Shown: piece after piece, positions 51,212 through 59,853 of the stretch
How positions within the stretch are numbered: the stretch's first letter is position 1
Layout of the letters: each line of letters opens with the position of its first letter
NCBI GenBank assembly: GCA_903895255.1
Contig: CAITTG010000079.1
Location: 1-64,000 of the forward strand
Direction of reading: 5' to 3'
Source of the DNA: an uncultured Verrucomicrobia subdivision 3 bacterium
GTDB taxonomy: Bacteria > Verrucomicrobiota > Verrucomicrobiia > Limisphaerales > UBA11358
DNA: 64,000 bases
The notes under the pieces: model-generated
Seen by the model: the letters and a program-made list of their open reading frames with translations, nothing else
Told to the model about the DNA's origin: nothing
Databases searched by the model: none
Made by a program: the position numbers and the translations under genes

Positions 51212-54200
51212 ATGAACACCCTTATGACACCCAAATCATCCTTCTTAACCGCCCCGCCCTGGCGGACTTTGGCGGCTTTGCTCGCCGCGCTGGCCCTGGC
51301 CGACACCACCCAGGCTTCCCAGAAATCCTGGCTCGGTGGCGCCACCGACAACAATTGGGCCTCCGGTGGCAACTGGGTCGGTGCCGTGGCCCCGGTGAAC
51401 AATGACAGCGTTTTGTTCAGTGGCACCCAGCGCACCCTCAATACCAACAACATTACCGGGCTGACCCTGGGGGGCTTTGCGTTCAACAATTCGCTCTTTA
51501 CCATTGCGGGCAATCTGGTCACCAACACCGGGGGGATTTACGACAATGCCGGCAATAACACGAACAACCTGCCGATTTACTGGCAAGGCAGTCAGGGCAT
51601 CACCAATGCCGTGTCTGGCACCGTCCTGCAACTGGGCGGCACCCAGGTAAGCCTGGGCACCGCGAATGTGCTCACCTTTGGCGGTCCGGGTAACATTTAT
51701 ATGACGGGCCTCCTGAGCAGCAATGCCGCCGTGAATATTAATGGCGACGGCGCGGGCAACGGGTTCGTCCGCTGGTCGGCGGCCAACACCTTTGTGGGGT
51801 CCCTGACCATCAATTCCGGCACCCTGCAACTGGCCAATGCGGCGGCCATTCCCAGCGGCAACGGTTTTGGTGACGTGACCAACAACGCCATCCTGGATTT
51901 GAACGGCAACAGTGAGACTATCAATGGTTTGTTCGGCAGCGGTACGGTGGACAACGTCACCAGCGCCGCCTCCATCATCCTTACCGTGGGCAACAATCCC
52001 ACCAACACCGGCGGCAATTTCTTCTTTAACGGGAACCTGCAAAATACCAGCGGCAAAATTGGTCTCACCAAGGTGAACACCAACATCTTTTTCCTGGGCG
52101 GCTCGCCGACTTACGCCGGCGTGACCACGGTCAGCGCGGGGACGCTGGCGCTGACCAATGGAGCGGGACTCCCCAACTCCTCCGCCATCACGGTGGCACC
52201 CGGGGCTGTGCTGGACCTGACGGCCGGTGGCTTCTCCCTGGCCTCGGGCCAGACGCTGACGGCGGGGCGCGCCACCAATAATGGTCCGGTGGACATTTTT
52301 GGCGATCCGCAAAGCAGCGGGGCCATCAACATTTACAAGGCGGGGGCGGCGGGCACCCTTACCTTGAGCAGTGGCCTGACCCTCAACGGTGGCATCATTA
52401 ATTATGATCTGGCGAACAGCACGGCCATCGGCGGCGGCACCAACGACTTGATCATGCTCAACGGCTCCTTGAATTTGAATAGTGCGACCACCATCCGCCT
52501 CAACCCGGTTTCCGGGTCGTTCGCCGTGGGCAGCTATACCTTGATCTCCAACCGCACGGCCACGGTTTCCGGTTCGGTGGCCAACTTGACCGTGGAGACC
52601 CCCCGGGGTATTACCGCCACCTTGGACGGCACAACGCATCCAGGCAGCCTGCTGGTGGGCATCACCGGTTCCTCCAGCCCGGTGGCCCTCCTGTGGTCCG
52701 GCTCCATCAGTGGTGACTGGGATGTCAATCTGACGAAAAACTGGACCAGTAACAACGTGCCCGATTATTTCTACAACCTCGACAACGTGGTGTTCGACGA
52801 TTCCTCGAGCAACGCCACCATCAACCTGCCTTCCGGCGTTTCCCCCTTCAACACGCTGATCAGCAATTCCTCGAGCAACTATATCTTTGCCGGGGTGGGC
52901 TCCATCACCGGTTCGGGCGGTTTGACCAAGACTGGCACCGCGCAAGCGACCTTCCGCAATGCCAACAGCTACCTGGGCAACACCACCGTGAATGGCGGCT
53001 TGCTCTTCCTGGATATCCTCAACTCCGGCAGCGTGGTTAATCAGATCCTTTACAGCGGGGTCACGCCCGGCACGCTCGTGATGGGCGGCGGCACTTTCCA
53101 AACCGGTAACCGGGGTAACACTACCTCCTATCAGCAGTTTGGGTCGACCACGTTGAATCCGGGGGCTTCCATCATTAACCAGAACACCCGTATTTCGGGC
53201 GGTGCCCCAGCCATCTATCTGGGGGCCATCACCCGTAATCCCGGGGCCACGACCGACTTTGGTCCCAACGTGGGCAGCGGCGGCTCGCAGACCGTCAATA
53301 CCGTCGGTATCTTTACCACGACGGCTAATAATAACACCACCGCCTCTGGTATTCTGGGCGGCTATGCCACCTACAACGCCGGTGAGTTTGCCCGCGTGAA
53401 TACCTCCGCCGGCGCGCAGGGCGGCTTCCACATTTATGGGGGTGCAACGTATGTAAATCTGTTTGGGGCCAATACCAACACCGATATGACGGCCGATCTC
53501 ACGGCCGCCATCAACACCAACACGATGTCGGTGCGTTTCGCCGCGGCTTCCGCCCGCACGCTGACCCTGGCCGGTACCAACACCATCACTTCCGGTGCCG
53601 TGCTGGTGACCAGCGCGGTGGGGGCGAACCAGTCCACCATCACCGGGGGCGTGGCGTTGACCTCCGGGAATGGCCAGGATTTGATCGTGCATCAGTACGA
53701 CGTGACCGGCAACCTGCTGATTAATTCCACCATCACCGACAACGGCAGCACCAGCCTGGGCTTCACCAAAGCCGGCAACGGCACGGCCATTCTGGCGGGC
53801 AACAACACCTACTCCGGCGTGACTTACATCAACGCCGGCACGCTGCAGGTGGGCAACGGGGGCACGGTCGGCAGCATTTCCACCTCCACCGGCGTGACCA
53901 ATCGCGGCACCCTGGTGTTCAAGCACTCGGACAACATCAGCTTCGGCCTTCCCATCGCCGGTTCCGGCGGCTTGAGCCAGCTGGGCACGGGCAGCCTCAC
54001 CCTCACAGCGAACAATGGTTTCTCCGGTGCCACCTACATCAATGCCGGCAGCACCCTGCAACTGGGCACGGGCGGCACGGCCGGCACCCTGGGCACCACC
54101 GCGAGCATCGCGGACAATGGCAGCCTGATTTATAATCACTCGGACAACCTCAGCTATCCGGGCGCGATCAGCGGGGCGGGTTCGCTCACCTTGCAGGGCA

Positions 54201-57200
54201 CCGGCAAAGTCACCCTGGGTGGCACAAATCTATACTCCGGTGGCACCTTTATTAACTCCGGCACCCTGGCCTTGGGGGCTAATGCCTCCATCTCCAACAC
54301 CATCGCCATTGTGGTGGCGGGCGGCAGTTCGTTGGATGTCTCCGCTCCGGGCTCCCTGACCCTCTCCGGCGGCACGGTCAACCAGGTGCTGGCGGGCTCG
54401 GGCACCGTCATTGGCAGTCTCGTCACCTCCGCCGGCACCGGCGCGGGCACCCGTATCACTCCCGGCACCAATGGGGTTTACGGCACCCTGACCATCAACA
54501 ACGCCCTGACCTTGAACGGCGGCACTCTCAACTTGGACGTCTCCACCGGTTCCAAGGACTTGATAGTGGTGGGCGGCAACCTGGCCATTAACGCGGGCAC
54601 CGTCGCTTTAAACGTCAGCGGCACGCTCCCCGTCGGCAGCTACAAGCTCATTCAATATGCCGGTGCCCTGAGCGGTTCCGCGGGCAACCTGGTGGTGAGT
54701 GGCTTTGCGCAGAGTGGTTCCGTGGCCTCCCTGAGCAGCGCGACTCCGGGTGAAATTGACCTCGTCATCAGCAGCTATGTCCCGGTGAATCTCACCTGGC
54801 AGGGCGATGGCGGCAACAATTACTGGGATGTGCTGACCAGTGCGGACTGGCTGAGCGGCAGCACCCCCGCCACGTACCATCAGTATGACAACACCACCTT
54901 TAACGATTCCTCGGCGAATACGACCGTGAACCTGCAGACGGTCGTGACGCCGAGCCAGATCACGATCAATGGCACGGCCAACAGCTACACTTTTCAGGGC
55001 TCCGGCTCGATTGGCGCGGGCAACCTCACGGTGAACAATCCCAATACCACGACCATCCTCACGGCGAACAGTTCCAGCGGCCTGACCACGATCAACGCCG
55101 GCACGTTGCAACTTGGCAACGGCACCACTGCGGGTTTGCTGGGCGCCGGGGTGGTGAGCAACAATGCTGCGCTGGTCTTCAATGAACCGGCCAACGAAGT
55201 GGTGGGCAATGTGCTCAGCGGCGCTGGCTCGGTGACCCACTCGGATGCCAACACCTTGAGCCTCGTCGGTAACAATCCCATGACGGGACCGGTCACCATC
55301 AGCGCCGGCATTCTGCAGGTGGGGGTGGGTGGCGGCTCGGGCACCCTGGGCAGCGGGCCGGTCAGCGACAACAGCACCCTGGAAATTTCCCGCGCCGGCA
55401 CGGTGACGGTGGCCAATGCCATCAGCGGCTCGGGCGATGTTATTGTGGATGGTCCCGGCACCGTCACGCTCAGTGGCGCCAACTCCTACGTTAACAATAC
55501 CTACATCAGCAACGGCGTGGTAAAACTCGGCAGCTCCTCGGCCATTCCCTTCGGCGGGGCGACCACCGGCTGGCTGGTTCTGGATGGCGGGGCCACCGCG
55601 GCGGGCACCCTGGACTTGAATGGCTTTAACGCCGAAGTCAACGCTCTCTCTGGTTTGACGGCCACGACGGTCGGGCAGATCCTCAACAATGGCGGCACCG
55701 GCACCAACACCCTGACGGTGGATGAAATCGCCGCGACCACCTTCGCCGGTGACATTCTGGACAATAACGGTTCCGGCGGCAAAGTGGCCTTGGTCATGAA
55801 TGGCGCGAATGTCCTGACCCTCACTCCCGGCGGCAACGGCAGCAGCTACAGCGGCGGCACCTGGCTCAACAACGGCACCATCAGTGGTGGCTCGAGCACC
55901 ACGGCCAACAATAACATGCTCGGCACCGGGCCGCTCACGTTCGGGACCAACGGCACCCTGCAAATGGCGGGTTGGACCGGCAGCACCTCGCCGGACTATG
56001 GCACGCTGGCCAATCCCATCATCGTCCCAAGCAACGTGGTCGCCACGGTTCTCGGTTCCTGCCGCGCCGGCGGCGGGTTAAGCCCGGCGTATGCGACGGG
56101 TGCCACCAACAGTGTTCTGGTTTACATCACCCGCTATGTGCGCGGGAATGTTGGCGGTAACTGGAACGGTTTCTTTGGCACGTTCATGGCCAGCAACAAC
56201 GCGAGTTCCGCAGGCAATGACTTCCGGTTGAACACCGGCACGGGCTTCCCGAATGCCCGCCTCTTGCTCGCTCCGAACGCCTACATGTACAACATCTTTG
56301 GTGGCACGCCCAATATCCCCATCGGCGAGCTCGATGGCGACTCCACGACGACCATCGCGCTGAATTCCGGCGGTGGCGGTTTGGTGGCCCGGTTTGTCGT
56401 GGGCGGCTTGAACACCAGTTCGGAGTTTGATGGCAATATCACGGATACCCACGGGATCATCAAGGTTGGCACCGGCACCCTGACCCTCGGCGGCGCCACC
56501 CTGAGTTACACCGGTCCCACCACCGTGAGCAATGGTGTGATCGCCCTCACGGCCTCGGCCACACTTTCCGCCAGCACGCCGATTACCGTGGCCGCTCCCG
56601 GCGTTCTGGATGTCTCCGCTGGCGGTACCCTGACATTGGGCGCGCAAACCTTCCAGGGCGACAGCATTCTCCGCGGCAGTCTCGCCACCGCAGCCGGCAG
56701 CACGGTCTCGCCGGGCGGGGCCAATGCCCTGGCCACCCTTACCGTCACCAACGACCTGAACCTCGCGGGTACGGCAGTGATGGAACTCAACCGGACCAAT
56801 ACTCCGGGTAATTGCGACAAGCTGGTGGCCCACACGATTGAGGCGGGCGGCACCCTTCAGGTCAACAACCTGGGACCGGACCTGCACACCGGCGACCGTT
56901 TCCAATTGTTTAGTACCAACATCACCGGCGCCTTTGCGGTCACCAACCTGCCCATCACCACCAGCAGCGGCAGCATCACTTATGTTTGGCAAAACCACCT
57001 CGCCGTGGACGGCTCCATCTCCGTCCTGGTCGGGGTGCCGAATGTGAACACCACGCCCACCAACATTACCTCCAGCGTCTCGGGCAACGTCCTGACCCTC
57101 TCCTGGCCCGCCGACCATACCGGATGGCGCTTGCAAGAGCAGACCAACAGTCTGGCCGTCGGTTTGAGCACCAGCACCAATGCCTGGATCACGGTGCCTG

Positions 57201-57280
57201 ACTCATCCTCGGTCAATACCATCAACCTGCCCATCGACCCGAACTTGCCGACCGTGTTTTATCGCTTGGTTTATCCGTAA
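51212..57280 (+). CDS. Giant autotransporter-type beta-strand-repeat surface protein
   Basis: The 2022-residue secreted protein has a signal peptide (to about QAS, 35) and a long passenger built from autotransporter-associated beta-strand repeats: GSGGLTKTGTAQATF..NSY, GSGGLSQLGTGSLTLTANN, GAGSLTLQGTGKVTLGGTN, LYSGGTFINSGTLALG. Three larger segments begin with a Trp-rich motif, near 36 (KSWLGGATDNNWASGGNW), 491 (LLWSGSISGDWDVNLTKNW) and 1191 (LTWQGDGGNNYWDVLTSADW), suggesting triplication. No C-terminal autotransporter barrel exists; it ends in an FYR module (TVFYRLVYP). It probably folds as a beta-helix adhesin or matrix protein. Composition is Gly/Ser/Thr/Asn-rich throughout. Confidence 0.9.
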   Translation: MNTLMTPKSSFLTAPPWRTLAALLAALALADTTQASQKSWLGGATDNNWASGGNWVGAVAPVNNDSVLFSGTQRTLNTNNITGLTLGGFAFNNSLFTIAGNLVTNTGGIYDNAGNNTNNLPIYWQGSQGITNAVSGTVLQLGGTQVSLGTANVLTFGGPGNIYMTGLLSSNAAVNINGDGAGNGFVRWSAANTFVGSLTINSGTLQLANAAAIPSGNGFGDVTNNAILDLNGNSETINGLFGSGTVDNVTSAASIILTVGNNPTNTGGNFFFNGNLQNTSGKIGLTKVNTNIFFLGGSPTYAGVTTVSAGTLALTNGAGLPNSSAITVAPGAVLDLTAGGFSLASGQTLTAGRATNNGPVDIFGDPQSSGAINIYKAGAAGTLTLSSGLTLNGGIINYDLANSTAIGGGTNDLIMLNGSLNLNSATTIRLNPVSGSFAVGSYTLISNRTATVSGSVANLTVETPRGITATLDGTTHPGSLLVGITGSSSPVALLWSGSISGDWDVNLTKNWTSNNVPDYFYNLDNVVFDDSSSNATINLPSGVSPFNTLISNSSSNYIFAGVGSITGSGGLTKTGTAQATFRNANSYLGNTTVNGGLLFLDILNSGSVVNQILYSGVTPGTLVMGGGTFQTGNRGNTTSYQQFGSTTLNPGASIINQNTRISGGAPAIYLGAITRNPGATTDFGPNVGSGGSQTVNTVGIFTTTANNNTTASGILGGYATYNAGEFARVNTSAGAQGGFHIYGGATYVNLFGANTNTDMTADLTAAINTNTMSVRFAAASARTLTLAGTNTITSGAVLVTSAVGANQSTITGGVALTSGNGQDLIVHQYDVTGNLLINSTITDNGSTSLGFTKAGNGTAILAGNNTYSGVTYINAGTLQVGNGGTVGSISTSTGVTNRGTLVFKHSDNISFGLPIAGSGGLSQLGTGSLTLTANNGFSGATYINAGSTLQLGTGGTAGTLGTTASIADNGSLIYNHSDNLSYPGAISGAGSLTLQGTGKVTLGGTNLYSGGTFINSGTLALGANASISNTIAIVVAGGSSLDVSAPGSLTLSGGTVNQVLAGSGTVIGSLVTSAGTGAGTRITPGTNGVYGTLTINNALTLNGGTLNLDVSTGSKDLIVVGGNLAINAGTVALNVSGTLPVGSYKLIQYAGALSGSAGNLVVSGFAQSGSVASLSSATPGEIDLVISSYVPVNLTWQGDGGNNYWDVLTSADWLSGSTPATYHQYDNTTFNDSSANTTVNLQTVVTPSQITINGTANSYTFQGSGSIGAGNLTVNNPNTTTILTANSSSGLTTINAGTLQLGNGTTAGLLGAGVVSNNAALVFNEPANEVVGNVLSGAGSVTHSDANTLSLVGNNPMTGPVTISAGILQVGVGGGSGTLGSGPVSDNSTLEISRAGTVTVANAISGSGDVIVDGPGTVTLSGANSYVNNTYISNGVVKLGSSSAIPFGGATTGWLVLDGGATAAGTLDLNGFNAEVNALSGLTATTVGQILNNGGTGTNTLTVDEIAATTFAGDILDNNGSGGKVALVMNGANVLTLTPGGNGSSYSGGTWLNNGTISGGSSTTANNNMLGTGPLTFGTNGTLQMAGWTGSTSPDYGTLANPIIVPSNVVATVLGSCRAGGGLSPAYATGATNSVLVYITRYVRGNVGGNWNGFFGTFMASNNASSAGNDFRLNTGTGFPNARLLLAPNAYMYNIFGGTPNIPIGELDGDSTTTIALNSGGGGLVARFVVGGLNTSSEFDGNITDTHGIIKVGTGTLTLGGATLSYTGPTTVSNGVIALTASATLSASTPITVAAPGVLDVSAGGTLTLGAQTFQGDSILRGSLATAAGSTVSPGGANALATLTVTNDLNLAGTAVMELNRTNTPGNCDKLVAHTIEAGGTLQVNNLGPDLHTGDRFQLFSTNITGAFAVTNLPITTSSGSITYVWQNHLAVDGSISVLVGVPNVNTTPTNITSSVSGNVLTLSWPADHTGWRLQEQTNSLAVGLSTSTNAWITVPDSSSVNTINLPIDPNLPTVFYRLVYP

Positions 57281-57295
57281 ACCACGCTGTCTCCC

Positions 57296-57329
57296 AGGCC
57301 TGCCGGCGGCAACGCCGGCAGGCCTTTTT
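57296..57329 (+). terminator. Strong rho-independent terminator after the giant gene
   Basis: A near-ideal hairpin, AGGCCTGCCGGCG (57296-57308), loop GCAA and CGCCGGCAGGCCT (57313-57325), is followed by a T-run to 57329. It begins 15 bases past the stop codon. Confidence 0.92.
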
Positions 57330-57372
57330 CATTCCCCGGCCGCTCGTCGCGGTGCGACGTTCCGACCGTAGT

Positions 57373-57392
57373 CGTGTGGCTTCAGCCCACGG
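57373..57392. repeat. Small intergenic palindrome (CGTGTGGCTTCAGCCCACGG)
   Basis: CGTGTGGCT and AGCCCACG pair around a 2-base turn with one G-U/mismatch. With the palindrome at 57459-57479 it lies in the 376-base gap between the giant gene and the pseudopilin gene. That gap otherwise contains only the terminator and no supportable gene. Similar short palindromes are common intergenic repeats in this phylum, from general knowledge. Confidence 0.4.
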
Positions 57393-57458
57393 AAGGATTT
57401 CCCCGGTGGCGCACGTTTCTAAACCTGCCGTGGTCGCCGCACGCTGATGGCCAGGGTG

Positions 57459-57479
57459 GGACAGGCTTCCAGCCTGTCC
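57459..57479. repeat. Small intergenic palindrome (GGACAGGCTTCCAGCCTGTCC)
   Basis: Perfect 9-base arms GGACAGGCT and AGCCTGTCC flank a TCC loop. No T-run follows, so it is not a standard terminator. It resembles dispersed REP-like palindromes in verrucomicrobial intergenic DNA; copy number in this genome cannot be seen from one window. Confidence 0.5.
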
Positions 57480-57656
57480 GGCGAGCTCCCCAGCCCGAGC
57501 CAAACACCCCTGTTATTCCGCACCGTCCAACTTTTCCCGTCATTGGTCGGGGGCAGTGCCCCAAGCTGCGCTCACCGGGCGGGTCGGATGAACATCCGAT
57601 AGGAAATTCTTCCCCAGCGGTTTAAGGTATTTATTACACATCGCCCAAATTATTGT

Positions 57657-58502
57657 ATGTTGAACCCAAAGTTTAAGCCCGTTTCCCCGACCCGCCGCCA
57701 GGGTTTCACCCTGATCGAACTCTTGGTGGTGATCGCCATCATTGCCATCCTGGCCGCCATGTTGCTTCCGGCTCTGGCCGCAGCCAAGGAGAAGGCCAAG
57801 CGCATCCAGTGTGTCAACGGTTTGAAGCAAATGTATTTGGGTTGCACCATTTATGCCGGCGACAGCGATGACTGGTATCCCACTTGGGGCGGCGATGCCC
57901 TCAACACGCGCACCAAAAACGTCATCGATCTTTCGAATTATATCCGTTGGGTGGTCTTTGGTGGCCCTATTAATGGCGGTCATGTCGCCCAGTCAGAATC
58001 GGTCATTAACGCCCAAGGCGCCCAGTTTGAAAACTTGGGGTACCTTTACCCGGCCAAACTCGTTGGTGATGGTCGGCTGTTCTTTTGCCCTAGTTACCCG
58101 GTCGGTTCACCCCTGGCTGGTGACGATTATTCTTCCGCCGGTTATCTAAGCTATGGCAATGTCAATGGCTCCGGCGGCATCCGCTGCAGTTACACCTACA
58201 ACCCGTTGGTGGTCACGGATGGCTCCGGCACCGCCACCACGGCCTTGCGGCAGTATCAAAAAGCCAACAGTGTCAAAGGTCGTCATACCTTTATGTTGGA
58301 TTACATCGACACGCAAATGACCAATCCCAGCTATTTTGCCCATTATAAGTCCCGGGGCTGGAATATGGCTTTCACCGATGGGTCCGTTGCCTTCAGCAAG
58401 CCCGATCCGATTACTTTTAGCAAGGTCTATGCCGGCAACCCCACCTCGATCGGGGCTTTGACCGATATTTACCTGCCCATTTTGGAACAGTCGGCCAATT
58501 AA
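57657..58502 (+). CDS. Pseudopilin-like protein (prepilin-type N-terminal domain)
   Basis: The 281-residue protein has a classical prepilin leader: a basic peptide ending RRQG, cleavage before [17 protein letters not shown] with Glu5, then the helix [20 protein letters not shown]. The globular part ([57 protein letters not shown]) is of the planctomycete/verrucomicrobial type seen also at 35775-36536. It follows the giant repeat-protein gene after a terminator, with its own terminator downstream, so it is probably a single-gene unit. The start at 57657 is the only ATG giving a short leader. Confidence 0.92.
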   Translation: MLNPKFKPVSPTRRQGFTLIELLVVIAIIAILAAMLLPALAAAKEKAKRIQCVNGLKQMYLGCTIYAGDSDDWYPTWGGDALNTRTKNVIDLSNYIRWVVFGGPINGGHVAQSESVINAQGAQFENLGYLYPAKLVGDGRLFFCPSYPVGSPLAGDDYSSAGYLSYGNVNGSGGIRCSYTYNPLVVTDGSGTATTALRQYQKANSVKGRHTFMLDYIDTQMTNPSYFAHYKSRGWNMAFTDGSVAFSKPDPITFSKVYAGNPTSIGALTDIYLPILEQSAN

Positions 58503-58544
58503 CTGATGCCAGGCAGAATTTGATGGGGATCGTCTTACCATGCA

Positions 58545-58589
58545 AATCCCCGGCCGCCTGCATCCGGCGGCCGGGGATTGTGCTTTTTT
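58545..58589 (+). terminator. Strong rho-independent terminator after the pseudopilin gene
   Basis: A 14-base perfect stem (AATCCCCGGCCGCC / GGCGGCCGGGGATT, 58545-58558 and 58566-58579) with a 7-base loop is followed by TGTGCTTTTTTA. It also lies just past the stop of the opposing Spy-like gene (58595), but the T-run orientation favours plus-strand use. Confidence 0.92.
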
Positions 58590-58594
58590 AATGC

Positions 58595-59029
58595 TTACTG
58601 ATTGCCCATGGGCGGATGCGTGTCTCCTCCCGGGCCGGCGGGCGCTCCGTCCGGCCCGCCTTGCGGCCCGTCACCGGGCCCGCCGCCAGGGCCTCCCGGG
58701 CCACCCTGGCCCTCGGGACCACCGCCACCCCGGCGGCCGGGGGGATGCATTTTCTTGAGCTGCGCCATCTGTTCGGGCGTCAGGATTTTTTCCAATTTGC
58801 CTCGCACTTCGGTTTCCAGCGCCGCCAGTTGCGTCTTCTGGTCGTCCGTCAGGTTCAATTTCTGCTCGGCCCCGGGCGGCAGCAGATGAAAGCCGCCGCG
58901 CGGTCCGCGGGGACCATGTTCGCCGGCGGGCGGCTGCTGGCTGTCCGTCGGGGGAGTGGCGTCTTGGGCCAGGAGGAGACTGGTGGAGGCGCTGAGGGCC
59001 AGGGCCAGGAGGATTATCTTATTTTTCAT
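58595..59029 (-). CDS. Small secreted Spy/CpxP-like protein with Pro/Gly-rich tail
   Basis: From the ATG at 59029 the protein is 144 residues: signal peptide MKNKIILLALALSASTSLLLAQ, a short linker, then a helical core LNLTDDQKTQLAALETEVR and LEKILTPEQMAQLKKMHPP, which is the LTxxQ...LTPEQ pattern of periplasmic Spy/CpxP-like chaperone or metal-sensing proteins. The C-terminal about 50 residues are almost pure Gly/Pro (GGGGPEGQGGPGGPGGG..) and presumably disordered. Role is uncertain; Spy-like proteins bind unfolded envelope proteins. It is divergently oriented to cysC. Confidence 0.78.
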   Translation of the reverse strand: MKNKIILLALALSASTSLLLAQDATPPTDSQQPPAGEHGPRGPRGGFHLLPPGAEQKLNLTDDQKTQLAALETEVRGKLEKILTPEQMAQLKKMHPPGRRGGGGPEGQGGPGGPGGGPGDGPQGGPDGAPAGPGGDTHPPMGNQ

Positions 59030-59309
59030 AATATGTTTTGTTGTTGGTTTGCTATTGATCATAACGTTGATCATGCCGCCACTCTACACTCAGCCAGCTT
59101 AAGGGAACATTAAACCCCTAAAAGTTGCCGGATAATTTTTCAACTTGGACCAATTGAGGGCGGGAGCCTCAGGATGCGCCGGACTGGGATATTCTTTGGT
59201 TAAAAATTTGACCTTCCCTTTAGGGCAGGTATGCTTGGGCACGTTTTTTGCCAACCCACTGCAAAGACCTCGTGGTCAGCCGGGGTTGGTGGCTTTTTAA
59301 ATCAATGCC

Positions 59310-59834
59310 ATGTGCAAAGTCTTCTGGCTCTTCGGTCGCTCCGGCGCCGGCAAAACCACCCTGGCCCTCCGTCTGCGCGACGGACTGCTGGCCCGTGGCA
59401 TCCCGGTGGCACACCTTGACGGGGATGAAATGCGTTCGACACTCTGCTCGGACTTGGGCTTCGACGCCGGGGCGCGCTTGGAGAATCACCGGCGAATTGC
59501 GGAAGTTTCCCGCGTGCTGGTCCGTCAGAATTTATATGTGGTTGTTTCCACGATGGCCCCCGAATACCGGCATCGCGACCTGCTTGCTCAAATTGTCGGG
59601 GACCATTTGGTCTGGTTTTATATCGATGCGCCGCTGGCAGTGTGCATGGAGCGCGACCCGAAGGGGATCTACAAACGCGCCCAGGCAGGACAAGTCAAGC
59701 AATTGCTGGATTATCCCTTTGATGAACCCCGGCCCCAAGAGGCTGGTAACCGCATCAACACGGTCACGGAAAATGTGGCGGTATGCGAACAACGGATCCT
59801 GGAGCTGGCTCAGCGTCACCTGCGTCGGGTTTAG
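59310..59834 (+). CDS. cysC: Adenylyl-sulfate (APS) kinase
   Basis: The 174-residue kinase makes PAPS from APS and ATP. P-loop GRSGAGKTTLA (Gly9-Thr16) is followed by VAHLDGDEMRSTLCSDLGF, the substrate-contacting ENHRRIAEVSRVL and the lid motif ERDPKGIYKRAQAGQ. It is about 20-25 residues shorter at the N-terminus than typical CysC, starting almost at the P-loop strand. No cysD/cysN/cysH lies nearby; instead the convergent neighbour, 19 bases away, is a sulfotransferase gene. This suggests PAPS is made here for sulfation rather than for assimilatory reduction. The start at 59310 is the only ATG in frame before the P-loop. Confidence 0.94.
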   Translation: MCKVFWLFGRSGAGKTTLALRLRDGLLARGIPVAHLDGDEMRSTLCSDLGFDAGARLENHRRIAEVSRVLVRQNLYVVVSTMAPEYRHRDLLAQIVGDHLVWFYIDAPLAVCMERDPKGIYKRAQAGQVKQLLDYPFDEPRPQEAGNRINTVTENVAVCEQRILELAQRHLRRV

Positions 59835-59853
59835 CGACGTCGGTCCAATCTGG

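Noticed and set aside
51245..54139. Antisense 964-residue open frame opposite the giant repeat protein
   Set aside because: It arises from the Gly/Ala/Thr-rich codon bias of the true gene; the product is Gly/Ala/Arg/Val repeats without a domain or signal peptide.
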